From: Blastobasis lacticolella
Lineage: Eukaryota; Arthropoda; Insecta; Lepidoptera; Blastobasidae
Direction of reading: 5' to 3'
DNA: 64,000 bases
NCBI GenBank assembly: GCA_905147135.1
Contig: LR990057.1
Location: 6,634,001 to 6,698,000, forward strand
Shown here: positions 1-12,200 of the stretch, piece after piece
Position numbering within the stretch: position 1 is the stretch's first letter
How the letters are laid out: each line of letters starts with the position of its first letter
Position numbers and translations under genes: made by a program
The notes under the pieces: generated by a model
Told to the model about the DNA's origin: nothing
What the model saw: only the letters and a program-made list of their open reading frames with translations
The model's database searches: none

Positions 1-1515
1 TGTTATTGGCTTTTATTAGCGGAATTAGTACCCCAGCAATTAATATTAGAAAGTTAAACAGGCGCACGGTGCGAAGTGTGTTTTCTATTGTTATGTGTGG
101 TAATAAAGCGTTTGCGCTGGCAAGGAGAATTTATTATTCGAGTGCTGCTCTGGCCATTTCCTACGGTTTATAGTTTTAATAAGATATACAAGTACTAACA
201 TTAAAACGAACTGAAGTGTGTATATTTGTGAGCTGTAATCATTTTCTTTCAGGCAAGAAGGAGCTGATCGATGTGATTTTTTGTATAGCGTTGAGGTTAT
301 GGGCCCATTGGCCAGAGTGACATGCTCCTTTTTATCAACATCTGCGGGGACGAATTCACGAACAAAATCTTATTTAGCATTAGTAGCATTCTATATTAAT
401 TTCTTTCAAAACAAACTCTAAACCCCAAGCTGTATAATTATAATGCATGTTTCTACAAACCTGTCAGTAGATCACACTATCTGATCCCTGTTTACTTACA
501 CTTACACCCATATCCGACATCTTGCTTGACCAAATATAGACGTTTCAAGTCTACTATGAGATGTTGAACAGGGTATGGACATTTGTTGATATCAGACGAA
601 GTTCTCCTTTGATTCAATGTTCAAGTAAATACTCAGGTTATGTAACTTTTCGGTTAGAGTAAATATTTATACATGTGTAAGTGATCCAGAAATACTTCGT
701 AGTTATTATCGTATCCTTGACGTGAACACATTTATAACTCAACTCCCATTTTTCCCGCCACTTCGTTCGCATGGAACACTTTTTGTACTTATTACGTAGG
801 TTGTTTACATCGGGTTTGCTATCGAAGTTGATCAGCAAGTCCAATTCCATGTTTTATATTAAGTTATTGCATGTAAATTTTGATAAACAACAAGAAATAT
901 AGATAGTAAAAATCTATTTAGATCAATCTATCTTATCTTAGTAGGTTATAAATACGAATGCACATTTATTTTAGACTCATCAAGACTTGCAAGCAACTGC
1001 GCCTGCGCAGAATTCGATACAAAATTGTATATCCTTAGATTTAAATATGAATTAATTTTATTATGATTTAATTATGAATTTAGAATTAAAGTACGTAAAG
1101 AATAATATACAACCAAATCACAACTTTAATTACCCATAATGTCCGAGTAATAACTCATATACGCAGCACAATACCAAATGCGTCCTTCCAGCACCCAGCT
1201 GTGAAGTGCATTAGCAGTTGTGACGTCATATCCGCGACGGCAGACGTCATAGGGTGAAGTTTTATGTGCTTTTATTGTGCACACATAAACAAACTGTTAG
1301 TTTCCAGGAGGACTTTTGTACTTTTATTGACAAGCGGTTTTTGTAAATAAACATCGCCACATGTTTGGCTTGGCAGTTGCGGCAGGAAGTTGCACGAGTT
1401 TTGATATTGTATTGTATCGGTTGTTTAGTATTCAAAGTTTGTTATGGGATATTATACTACTTACGCACTGATATTTATTTGTTTTATACATATTAAACAA
1501 ATAGATTATTACGTT
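1..1515. other. No gene recognised
   Basis: AT-rich sequence with only short chance frames. A somewhat GC-richer patch at 1180-1260 (GTGACGTCATATCCGCGACG, with a TGACGTCA CRE-like word) is the only notable piece. Confidence 0.5.
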
Positions 1516-1611
1516 AGTGGAATACTAACTGATGCTCTTATGGTGTGGGAAAACGTTGTGATGAAACCTGTACATGCAGGCGACTGAATGTGTAATCATG
1601 ATCCAATCATA

Positions 1612-1833
1612 GTAGCCGTATTCACAATGATTCGAAACCGTTTCCGAACGATTCGACACGAAATTTGTGAGCGGCGAATCCGTGTCGATCGATACGAAAA
1701 CTGTTATTCAGAATCCCGATAGATTCCACGGAAACTCTACTCTCTATAACCACATTTTCCTAAGAACTTTTGCGGGGTCCTTTGTCGATTTCGTATCCGA
1801 ATCCGAATTCCGAGCCATTGTGAATACGGCTAC
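1612..1833. mobile_element. Palindromic MITE inside SINE (TA target type)
   Basis: Ends are inverted copies of GTAGCCGTATTCACAATG (18/18). The interior is also largely palindromic (GATTCGAAAC, CGACACG and TTTCGTATCCGAATC blocks). Because the outermost G/C could match by chance, the borders may be TA + GCCGTATTCACAATG, which fits a TA target duplication typical of Tc1/mariner-type elements. It carries no coding capacity; the 64-codon frame here is only part of the palindrome. Confidence 0.75.
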
Positions 1834-1871
1834 AGGTCGTGTTTCCTTGGTAGCAGGGTAACGGTGGTCAG

Positions 1872-2019
1872 TGGCCCTATCACAAGTGTGTCCGCGACAA
1901 AGCTCGCGCCGCGAGAGAGCGTTTGTCTCTTTCTCTCATACTAAGACGAAAGAGATAGCAAGACCTATGTCGCGCTTTTTCTCGCTTATCACGCGCGAGA
2001 GCAACTTGTGCTAGGCCAA
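1872..2019. mobile_element. Short palindromic MITE inside SINE with CAG duplication
   Basis: A 148-bp element flanked by CAG at 1869-1871 and 2020-2022. Its ends are TGGCCCTATCACAAGT and, inverted, TTGGCCTAGCACAAGTT. Deleting the element plus one CAG restores the SINE sequence GGTCAGATGG seen in the other copies. A 3-bp duplication is the habit of PIF/Harbinger-like elements, but the family is not identified. Confidence 0.75.
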
Positions 2020-2130
2020 CAGATGGTAGTCGCTTCACTGAAATTATCTAATCTGCAAAATCCTGCATGGTCAAGTTGGATCCCAGGCCCTCGTGCGCGA
2101 GAGCACAACATAGCTAACGCCAAGATGAAA

Positions 2131-4317
2131 CAAGATTGGATTGCAGAGGGTAAAATATACATAGATTTACGGATGGAGCCTTTTCTGTGGATCCTAGTGG
2201 AATGAGGGACATTCTAGAGATTTGTACATTGGCAACTGAAACAGCTGACAACAGCCGAAAGTTTGATTTTATTTTTCTCCGTGAACATTAATATCGAACT
2301 ACAACTTAGCTTTAAACAGTTAAGTTAGATAAAGTCTACCCAGTGAAACTTATTTGAAAATTGAAAGATTTTCACACAGTGAAAATGTGTGCTCACAAAT
2401 AGTACCTAATTCCTCATTGACTTCATTAGATACTTCAAAAGGCTTTAAAAGGCTGCTTTTTCGTTTAAAACCATCTCTTCCACATATAAAATATTATGAT
2501 AACTTCTACATAGAAAACCATTACGATGCTATTATCACTAACCATTTTATGAGGAACTTAGGTATGCTGACCTCGTTATTTTAACCAAGCGTAATTTTTT
2601 TTAATAAATCCTCCTTTTTTGCTATCATGTTATTTGAAAACTTGACCTTGTGTCGTAGCATGTTGCATTAATATTGTCTGCGATATAAGCAGTCAGTCTT
2701 GCCTGCCGTGTTTATCTAGACATCGTTGGATTATAGTAATTTATGAACACAATATATCAACTATTATCAATATCTTCATATTATTGTCGATAAATGTAGT
2801 AGGTTCTTTGTATTTTTAAATTACCTACTCACTCAAAGTACAAAATTACAAATTCAAATTGAAATATGTTTTATTCAGTTTAGGGCTTTACAAACACGTA
2901 TGAAGATCATACCTGCATAGGTAACAAATGTACTGACAGGTTCAATAAAAAATGTAAGATGCTAGGCTCTGCGGCATCATCGAGCACATTTCCTTGACCG
3001 TGCTGAAACCGCTAAGAACATAACGTTTTGCGGCTATGAGTACTTAAATAATATTTTGAATTTCGAAAACACCGAATTTCCCTCAATAATTTAATCTTCA
3101 CAATAACAAGAATTCATCGAGATAGTTATTAATTGTGCTTCAGAATTCCATTTAACTTTAAGCGTTATCGTTTGAAGTCGATCCAGTCAGCCAAGGTGAG
3201 TCTGGTGTTTCCCGTGACGAAGGGCGTGGGTTGTCTAGACTTGACTCACCAGTGACGAAACATTAAGTAGATATTAATTTAACTAAAACACGCCATCTGT
3301 ACGTAGTATCTATTTATTTGGCAAACGCTAGAAGGCGTATAATAATAATAATAATTTTTATTTCCTAAATTAACATTTGTAGTGGGTACATCAGGTTGAA
3401 CACTTCCAGTAGACAAGTATTATTTGTCTGTGTTAGGATGATATGCAACTATTTGTTTTCCTACGCCCATTTGTAAACGATGCAAAGGTGCTTAGTACTT
3501 ATAATATAAGCAAAAAAAAACAGTATAATATAAAGTCGCTTTCTGCGTCTGTCTGTCTGTCTATATATCCGCTAAGTCTTCCTAAACAGTTCATTCAGTT
3601 TATATTGTTCAGACCTACTTCTTCAGTCGTAGACTTCGGGTTGTTGAAAAATTTAAGAGTGGACCGAATTTTAAATAATGGTATAATTTGTTAAAAGAAG
3701 CAAAAATGTTTATTAAAAATTAAGATTACAAATAAAAATTTAAATTTTATGAAATCTAATCATTATCTTATCATTATCATCATCATACTGTCACGGCACT
3801 ATCATAAACGAGGTGGCCAGATCTCTAAAGCATTCATTGCAGAAACAATTTAACACTCATACCTTCATAGGTACTTACCTACACCTTTGCGATTGGCGCA
3901 CCAGATAGTCGCGTTACGTAGACCATAATATGCCTAATCAGTTACACACAATGGAATAGAATCAAAACCATAGGTACAAATAATATCGTTCACGTACACC
4001 TAAAAAGCTCTCAAAACGTGCATGTCCCGGCAGCGATGTATCACGCTCGTAACGAGTTCGATTTTCAATTTTTTCATTCCGCAGCTCGAGTTTCATTCGA
4101 AATTCGAACCGCGGAACCGCGAGCGCGTGGCTAATCGCAAGCGGTGCGTGCCCAATCGGCGAGCTCGCGTGCGCCCGCGAGCGGTATGCTTTGACACACA
4201 TAAATGGCAGGAAAAAAGGCCGCCCTTGCTAAAATTTCGGCGCCTGGACCTAGTAGGTACTTATAGTTATGATATACCAGTAATGGCTGAATTGAGAGCA
4301 CGAATTGGACGTAGGTA
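2131..4317. other. No gene recognised
   Basis: AT-rich. Contains an (ATA)n microsatellite at about 3340-3356 and a donor-like CCAAG|GTGAGT at about 3195 without a supported exon. GC-richer text at 4075-4185 holds overlapping open frames on both strands, none convincing. Confidence 0.45.
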
Positions 4318-4582
4318 AATTAATTTCATCATCACAGCCCATAACAGTCCACTGCAGGACTTAGGGCCTCTCAAACACAAGAGGAGGTTATTGCCATAAT
4401 CTCCACGCTTGGCAGGCGGGTTGGAGATCGCAGTATTGTAAATATAACATTGGAAAGCGCTGCTGCCCATTTTCCAGACTACGGAGACTCTAGATGTTTT
4501 GTCTCGAAAACATTAGTCGCCTTATACGACACCCACGAATGTAAAGGGTTGGTGCTATTCTACTCTGCCGGACACCACACGG
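4318..4582. repeat. Interspersed repeat R, copy 1
   Basis: About 260 bases closely matching 32085-32347: CACAGCCCATAACAGTCCAC, GGAGGTTATTGCCATAATCT, CCACGCTTGGCAGGCGGGTT, ACGACACCCACGA, ACTCTGCCGGACACCACACG. It resembles the 3' part of a LINE or SINE family; no ORF. Confidence 0.75.
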
Positions 4583-6387
4583 CCAAATTAATTTACATAC
4601 CTATTTTTATATTTTTACTAGGTAACATTAGACCTATAAACTTTGCCTTTGTTGTAGACCAATTATTGTAACTTGCGTTGCGATGAGATGAAATTCTTGC
4701 CTTTTAATTTCTATCTATATCTCATTACAATATTGATTAAAATAGTTCGAATTTTATAAAAAACATGATTTCACAATGTACATTATAATAGGTAGGTAAG
4801 TAATTTACCTAGTAGCAAGTCACTTATCGAGGCGAGAATGTGTTCAATCTATATACTTTAATTAAACAACCGGCCGTCAATTGTTTGTGACCGTCTGACC
4901 GAGCTTATACTGGGCGACCTTTCCCTTAAAATCACCAGTCTAGTACTTTCCAAGCCTTGCCGATGGCGGTAGCAGTTCACGGCCCTCTGACTCACACCAC
5001 ACACCAGGTCAAATCTGACGTAATCCAGCCTGAAGCTGATATATGGACCACTCCGCTCTACCACTTTACTCGCGAGGACTGTCGGGCCCTAAAGTCTTAA
5101 GGGAATCGTATTCGGAGACTTAACTCGAAGATCAAAATGATTTAACGTAATAACATAGGTTCCAAGCGTAATATCCCACGCCCCGAAAACGACGGGTGGT
5201 CAGGACTAACGCCCACGATTTAATTGTGAACGCAAGACCGCCGAAAGACATGGGTGTGGCGCAATAAATCTATGACGACAACTTGAGACCACCAGTCTAA
5301 AATTCCGAAAATTCTTCAAACAAGCATCACATTTCAGTTGGAACCGCAAGCCGCTTTGTTTAAAACGGAGCGGAGGTCATCGACAAAAAATACCCCAAAA
5401 ACACAGGCTGAATGGAACAAGTGCTAATCTTTTGGAATGTAAATGAATGGGAGTTCAGAATCGATTTTACACACAAAGCCGAAACCGTTAGCAAAAAATC
5501 ATTGCGGAGTATTCTTTTAATCTTTCTGAACAGCTATCTAAACGGTTGTGCTCCAAAAACCCATTGGAATTTTTTCAACTCACTTGAACAAATATTTGCG
5601 TAAAAACTAAAAACTGCGGGTGCAATCCATAAAAATCAACTTAAGATGGTTGAAATAGGCGAAGGATCTTCATACGAAAGGTCTTTCCTTTCTGGGAATG
5701 CATCTACCTGCTTTTTATGTCACAGATAAGGGTTCTACAAATATGCGGCAACGTATGACCCGACCTAATTCGATTATCGATCAGTGAACCGTAAGCTGTG
5801 AGAGATTAACGACCTTTCAAATCAGCAGCGTAACCCTGTGTAGAGGCATTAGCGGCATTACGTATCGCCGGCCATATGGCGTAAAAGCATCTACTTGCGG
5901 TGAAATGATACGATGAATGATGTATTGATTGAATACTATTATTTTGCAAACGAGTTTTGTTGTTTGCTTTTAAGTCTAAATGGAATTAGGTAAGTACCAG
6001 AAAAGCTTTTAATGTTTTATAAATCATGTTTGATTGATTAGGTAGGTATGTATATAACTGCCTAATAGTATGTCTGTCTAGTTCAATAAGAAAATCATAC
6101 CATAAACATAGCCCGTGGTTGATATAGAAAAATAAAGTACTTTTCAATAAATTTTATAGTTTTGTGCTGTTTTAGATTGACCTACTCTATTGTTAGATTG
6201 TAGTAACCTAATTGCTTATGCAAATAATTGTAATAGTTCTAATCTAATTTACAACAGTATAGGTAAGCCCAAGTTAACAGCGGACTGTCACTGCCGTTTG
6301 GTGATGATGAATATAGATAATTAAATTTCATAAATTACCGAACTGACCTAATTATGATTCTCGACTGATTCAATTGCCTGCATAAAT

Positions 6388-6441
6388 GCAGAGTGCTTCG
6401 AGCAACACGGCCCACGAAGATGGCCCATGTTGCTAGCACTC
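6388..6441. repeat. Imperfect hairpin, precursor-like
   Basis: AGAGTGCTTCGAGCAACACG ... GGCCCATGTTGCTAGCACTC. The arms pair over about 20 bases with small bulges around a loop of about 8. The following sequence is moderately GC-rich with no ORF. Confidence 0.5.
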
Positions 6442-6940
6442 TATCAATACAACGACTCTAAGCTCAGAAAGCTGGCGCCTCTTAGAAGCTAGTTTTGAAT
6501 ACAATTGTAGATACACAACTAGAGATACATTCACCGTAGCATTACGGCTAAGCGTAGCAAAGCCGCCACAGACCGGAGATAAACGAGCAAAGAGAGAAAC
6601 ATCTTCATAACGCTGAAAGCCGTGACTTATTTGACTTGTAAAAGATTGCGCCGAGCGTTGTTCCACGAGAAATCCGTACCGAGAAGCAAAGTTCTAGCCA
6701 CGCGAAAGCCCTACCTATAAAAATATATGCAGTTACTGGCTTACCGTTGTAAAAACAGAGGGCAATATTCGGTATCGCCGGGTCATCTTATCGGAAGGTA
6801 CACACCTGGAACAAAGAAACGAAATGCATCGTTAAAATCGATACTTCAAAAAAGTAAAATGACTCATTTACACATCCACAGTCGGAACACGCCGGCTTTT
6901 GGTATTGTGTACACACAAAAGGGTACATTGAGCGAGAGGC

Positions 6941-6975
6941 CGCTATAAAAAGGCTCAATAAACCTCCTTCACCTT
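6941..6975 (+). promoter_or_regulatory. TATA-box-like motif
   Basis: GCTATAAAAAGGC at 6942-6954 is a close match to the TATA consensus with its downstream G/C. A TTCACCTTC at about 6968 is a weak initiator candidate. No ORF or exon is recognised downstream. Confidence 0.25.
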
Positions 6976-8029
6976 CCTCCTGACGTAAACCTTAAGTTAT
7001 AAATGTTAAGCGTCACCTCTGGTGGTGGTTTATTAGATGACAGATGAAGGCATCACAATGGTTTATTGCGCGTGTTTGTGACTCAGAAACGTGACTTACG
7101 AAGGTCGTTCACCCCGCCACTGATTCCTGCGGGATAGGATAATAAAGCGAGATAACCGGCTACCGTGAGATTGTATGCTCGATACATAACTTGCCACCAT
7201 TTTGGGCGTTCACAACTCGCCGTTTAAGGAGATTGCTGACGAAATGTCTTTCTCTTAGCGATCCGCTGATAGAATCCGTTTACTTTTATTTCAACGGGCC
7301 ATAAAATGATCAGCTGCGAGATTCCTTAGGAGGCAGTCATATCCGCGTGCAAACAAACGATGGTAATTAAATTCCGCGACGCGATAATGCTTGGGAGTAT
7401 CGGAAGAATGTAGGCGGTCGCTCGTAATACTGCTACTTCCAGCAATTGATGGCGAGGCTACGGTGAAGCAATATTTCGTACATTAAGTGGCAAAGTTTCC
7501 AGGTAGGCTCAGAGCAGATGACCTAAGCGAGAATATCGGATTTAGCCTGCCACTTCACCGCGTCCGGAAAGACGATAACTTCCAAAGTTAATTGTACCTG
7601 CTTAAAGTTATATATTTTCCGTGCAGACATATACTTATAGTAGCGTCTTATGACGAAGAAACCAGAAATGGTTTTAGCAGTAATTTTCATTTCATTTTCA
7701 GTGATTCGACGTGTTTTTGCTGGACAAAAACCGTCTCTACATTTTACCCGACGACGCCGCGTCCATAAAATGAAGACCCCGTAGATTTAGCATGATTTTG
7801 ATGGTAGAAACTAAAAGAGAAGAGAAGCTAAAAATGGGTAAAGTTATGGTTTTACATAAAATATCATAAAATATCAATGGTTTTTAACAAAGAGATTTTC
7901 AGATTTACTAAAATCACTAAAAAGCTCGACTACTCAACAAAGTTACCGGTACCTAAATCTTTTCTGCACAAAACCGACTCCACTCAACTTACAAGGATCA
8001 ACTAGAGCAGACAACTCAGCGGCAGAAGC

Positions 8030-8190
8030 GCTGTTTATTTACGGAATAATTAATAGAACACCGGAGTGGAATTAATTGGTGCGCTGCTCTGATTTACGGC
8101 AGCGCCTCAAGCAGTATTCGGCATTCGGGCCGATAAGCGTGCCTCCCGCGGCGGCCATCTTAATTAAACCAATTTGAATTAGCGCCTTCA
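8030..8190. promoter_or_regulatory. Cluster of TAATTA-type sites in a GC islet
   Basis: AATAATTAATAG, GGAATTAATTGG, TCTTAATTAAACC and GAATTAGCG within 150 bases, embedded in GC-rich text. These are homeodomain core sites; an enhancer is possible. Confidence 0.25.
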
Positions 8191-8394
8191 AAATGGTTGC
8201 ATAGAGAATATTGAGATGCTATCTATTTGTTGACACTATGAATTGTAATACATGGATTGGGTGTAGCTAATGAATGTTATGTTGCTCTAGATAGGTGGTA
8301 GAAGTATGTCAAGCTTGACGAGTCCGTCTGGATAGGTACCATCTTCTCTACTTCTCGCGCATTGATATGTTTAGGTTTGAAATAGTAGCCAGCA

Positions 8395-8560
8395 TCATCA
8401 TCGTCATCATATCAGCCATAAGACGCCCAGCTGCTGATCTCCACAAAAGCCGGTTCTGCCTTCAGCATCCAGCTGGTACCTGCGATTTTTACCAGGTCGT
8501 CGGTCCACCTCATAGCCAGCATAAATTATTACTATCTTTAATCAGGCAGGCAGTTTAATT
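8395..8560. repeat. Degraded LINE-tail-like repeat
   Basis: CATCATCGTCATCATATCAGCC, shortened here, then CCAGCTGCTGATCTCC and CCAGGTCGTCGGTCCACCTC follow the layout of the 29.05-kb repeat. The overlapping 63-codon frame is not a gene. Confidence 0.45.
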
Positions 8561-8639
8561 ATTAGACTGTATCCTGCTGATGAATGTTTTATTCTTCCCC
8601 ACGGGTCAAAATAATAGGTCCAGTTTGTTTACTTACAGG

Positions 8640-8895
8640 CTTGAGGCACAATAACTTAGTCCTCACAGTGGCAAGGCACCTGGGGTCCTACTTTTGAAAC
8701 CGCTCGCATTCACGCGAGTGCTCGCCTACTTGTCTTTTCTGTCTCTAGCGACTTGCAACCAGTGTGGAAGAGATAGGTAACACACACGATTTGCGGTTAT
8801 GCACTTTCGCTACATGAAACCTAAGTACCTAAATGAATCGTAGATGGGCGACAGTTACCGCTTTCCATCTGGTAGGCTGTCTGCCCGTTTGTCAC
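8640..8895. repeat. Interspersed repeat, relative of the 37.9-kb copy
   Basis: ACTTAGTCCTCACAGTGGCA, GCACCTGGGGTCCT, then after about 150 bases GGGCGACAGTTACCGCTTTC and CATCTGGTAGGCTGTCTGCC. The left end seen at 37.85 kb is missing. Confidence 0.55.
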
Positions 8896-10019
8896 TGTGT
8901 ACTAGTAGTATAAACTCTCAAAGAATTTAGTCCAATTTCTTTGCAATCAGCTGTGCGCTTAAAGTCCAGCCAGCCAAACCTTCTACGCAGTAAAGATTAA
9001 CTCTATCAAGAATCATTAAAATACAGGTTTACACGTTTTGCTATTTTTATTACTACACAGCCTTCAGAGGCAATATCAATTTGTAAACTAACGGCCACAT
9101 TTATTTTTTGCGACTGAACACGACTTGAAATGGCTAAATTATCCATTAAGTAAATTGATCGATCGTAGATATTACGTATTTAATTTTTTTAAATAATAGT
9201 TTCGCTGCTACTTTGGAATACCTTAAATAACTAAAACGCAAATCTTGTAAGCCAGGGAGTGCGTGTGTGTAGTGGAGGAGCGATCCATATTTAAAAATAA
9301 TAATTGCTACCTTACGATCTCCGCTCTATGTTTTACATATTTTACTAGAGTGCCTACTATATCAATTTTGCTATTTGTGAAGGAACCATACAATCATAAT
9401 AAATACAAATAGACTCATGCCTGCATTCAACAAAGTGGCATTTACTTCCACTCACACTCATCCCTCTTCTCAACCCCCACCCATGGGCAATTGGGCATAC
9501 CTACCAATTTTCTGGTCCTTGACCTTAGATTTTGTTTTAGTAGCCCTTAGTTTTAGTAACCACTGCGATAATACCATACTCACAAGTGGTATTAAACCGC
9601 TAAGTCAGCGGAGGGAGTTCGTCTAACTTGTGTGTTCTATCGCTTGTATAACAAGTGTTCCCTGTAGCAACATTCTATCACCACACCGTTCGCCATCGAC
9701 GTAGTTCATCCTCACACTTGAGCCAAATTTGTCGCGAACTGTGACCATCAAGCAAGCCGTAAGCGTGTTGGCCAGCTTAGAGTATAATAATAAAAAATCG
9801 AAATCCAAAAATCCTGGGGTGGACACGGGATATTACGGTTAACCATTCCCACCCATTCCCACCTTGCTCAGAGCGTGTTTCCAGAAGAAACACCTACTTA
9901 GTGAATTAATTAATAATCTCTTAAAACAATTACATCTAAAGCGCTACACCAAACACTGAGGCGTTTCGCATCCTCGTTTCGTTATCGCATCGGTATCAAT
10001 TTGCTATTGTATCTCTAAA

Positions 10020-10275
10020 TACGTAGACGTTTCCCGCGCAGGCGCGGGCGCCGTAACTCAATCGGCGGGGACGATCCTCATTACCCCGATAGCCGATAGT
10101 GGCGGACATTAGCGGCTAACTACACACATTTTCTCAACAACACCCTATAAAACCGCCTCCATAAATCAGCTATGATAAACATAAACCTGCCGCGTAGAAA
10201 GGCGCGAGATATGTTTACGTTAAACTGGCGTGCGGGGCGTCCTAAATCGGTCGGTTTTTAGTGAAGTGTGAATGG
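10020..10275 (+). promoter_or_regulatory. GC-rich islet with TATA-like motif
   Basis: GCGCAGGCGCGGGCGCC at about 10037, then CTATAAAA at 10145-10152 and GGCGTGCGGGGCG near 10228, in AT-rich surroundings. Could be a promoter or enhancer; no coding exon seen. Confidence 0.3.
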
Positions 10276-12059
10276 TGCTATTACTGGACGATGTAGCTAG
10301 TAGTAAGCAGATATGCAAGACATGTGTCCCACAATTAAGGAGATAATTGCGCCTGTGTCTCTAAAAGAGGTGATAGTGTAGTTGTGTGGAATTATTAACT
10401 TGAGTTTTATAACCGATGATTAGTAATTGGTTCTGTCATTGTCTGTCTGATTTTATCATCGCGATATAGAGTGCCACAACTACGATCCCAACACACTTTA
10501 CCTATCTTACCTTTGTTACTATTGTATATAAATTGCAATTTTTAATTCTTAGTGTTTCAAAAGTATAGAAAAGAATGTCTCGTACGTCCCGAGATGTAGC
10601 ACAATATTTTAAATATAGTATGTACTGAAAACCTACCGAAATGTTCTTAGCCCTATAACTACCATAATGTTGTAACTAAAGCCCGCTATCCAAATACCGA
10701 GTCCTCAACGTTTCACTGCATAAGCACAACACTATTCTGGGAGCATGCTGCTCAGACGGCGCCAAAGGAACATATTTATGCTATCTGCTATTATTATATG
10801 CGCCCGCGCACGCCTGCAGCCCGCGAATCAACATAATAAGCTACAATGCGGATAGGTTGTAAAATCAGAATGTTATAAAAACACTGTAGTATCTGTCCAG
10901 CATTTTATTCCCCATTCGTAGATACAGGCATGTCTGTCCATTTATTTTTGTAATGAAAAGTGGAATTTATATAGCTTTTATAATAAGGCAGTCTTCGGTG
11001 GTATTTTATTCTGTTTTTGACACTTAACATGTCAGCTTTTATACATGTAATGGTTTAAACCAATTTACATAAAAACATATTGACTTAACTCTATTTTGAT
11101 TAAGTAGTATTTCAGTTTTAAGCTTTTATACTATACTATAAAGTTGTTGGCACCAGTACCTAACCACGAATGCTTTTAAGAATTGAATTTTGAACACTGT
11201 TTTATGTCTTTTTTAGTATTTATTTTTAATACATCGTGTGTATTGTTTTCAATGGCGATGCCGACATATCGCATTGAATTATTCATTGGTTAATAGCTTG
11301 GAACGAATTAAAGGCTGTATCTCTCTCGACAACGACAGTTCTATTTGCATATTCGACATGACATGGACATATCCGATAACAATTGATTTTGAACTTGCAT
11401 TGCGATTACTGATTTAATTAAATCTTGTTTTTAAGTATCGGATAAGTACCTACTTACTTAATCTTATGGGTACGCACGTTCCAACGTTCCAACGGTTTCA
11501 TATTGAAATTTCTTAGTTATTATCTTATTATCTAATCATCATAATAATGCTCTGCTGGACTGGATCCTCTTCCACATTAGTGAAAGGGTTTGCCATAGTA
11601 TCCAGCCCACGCTTAGGAAGCGAGATGGGGATCCCTGTAGCGTTAAAATTTGAAAGTACTATTTAAATAGTTTATATATAGCAAAATTCAAAAGTCCGTG
11701 CTAAGGATTTTCATGCGGTTTTCCAAAGGTTACAATTATTCACAAGGATGCCGAATGTCGAAGAGAGGACGAAGTGGAGAAGAATGAGTAAAAAGGTGGA
11801 CCCTGGCAGTAGCCGGGATAAGGGTTGCCGTGTGGTGTTCGGCAGAGTAGAATAGTTATAGCACCATTACTACCGAAACTAGCCCATATGCATTATTTAT
11901 CGCCGTTGCCTGTAATTCGATTAATGTGCGTTATGTGGGTCACAAATGACCCAACCCTCATCACAGAAACCACGAGCCGGCAACGCACAAAGCTGGCCCC
12001 GCCTTCTCGGACGTACAAAGAAAACATTTTCATTCACAGCTATCTAGATGTGGGTGAGT

Positions 12060-12200
12060 AAAGTATCCGGTGGCGGCTCACGATTGTCAAGCCGCGCGTG
12101 GTGATTGTATCGGCACGGACGGACAGACGCACCGGACGGCTACGGAGTGCCACTGTACAGTTCAGTTCAGTTCTAATAACTGGACGCTTAGGGTCAATTC
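12060..12200 (+). promoter_or_regulatory. Promoter-like islet with repeated initiator words
   Basis: The stretch with GGACGGACAGACGCACCGGA leads into CAGTTCAGTTCAGTTCT (about 12159-12175), three overlapping TCAGTT initiator-type words. Inferred only. Confidence 0.25.

Larger units (their letters stand above)
1516..2130 (+). mobile_element. SINE core interrupted by two nested palindromic elements
   Basis: SINE body similar to the copies at 46.6, 47.5, 49.4 and 57.7 kb: GAATACTAACTGATGCTCTTATGG at its start, the ATGATCCAATC block, the GGTAGCAGGG block, and the GCGCGAGAGCACAAC end. The tRNA head is missing. It is split at 1612-1833 and 1872-2019 by two different inverted-repeat elements; removing them restores co-linearity with the other copies. 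Confidence 0.8.
4583..8029. other. No gene recognised
   Basis: Mostly unique-looking, moderately AT-rich sequence. Frames of 60-77 codons (4858, 5412, 6433, 6727) lack any domain or splice support. Confidence 0.45.

Noticed and set aside
3190..3206. Donor-like CCAAG|GTGAGTCTGG sharing 13 bases with the donor at 35.5 kb
   Set aside because: No open exon or start precedes it on the plus strand; the shared word includes the donor consensus and is probably coincidental.
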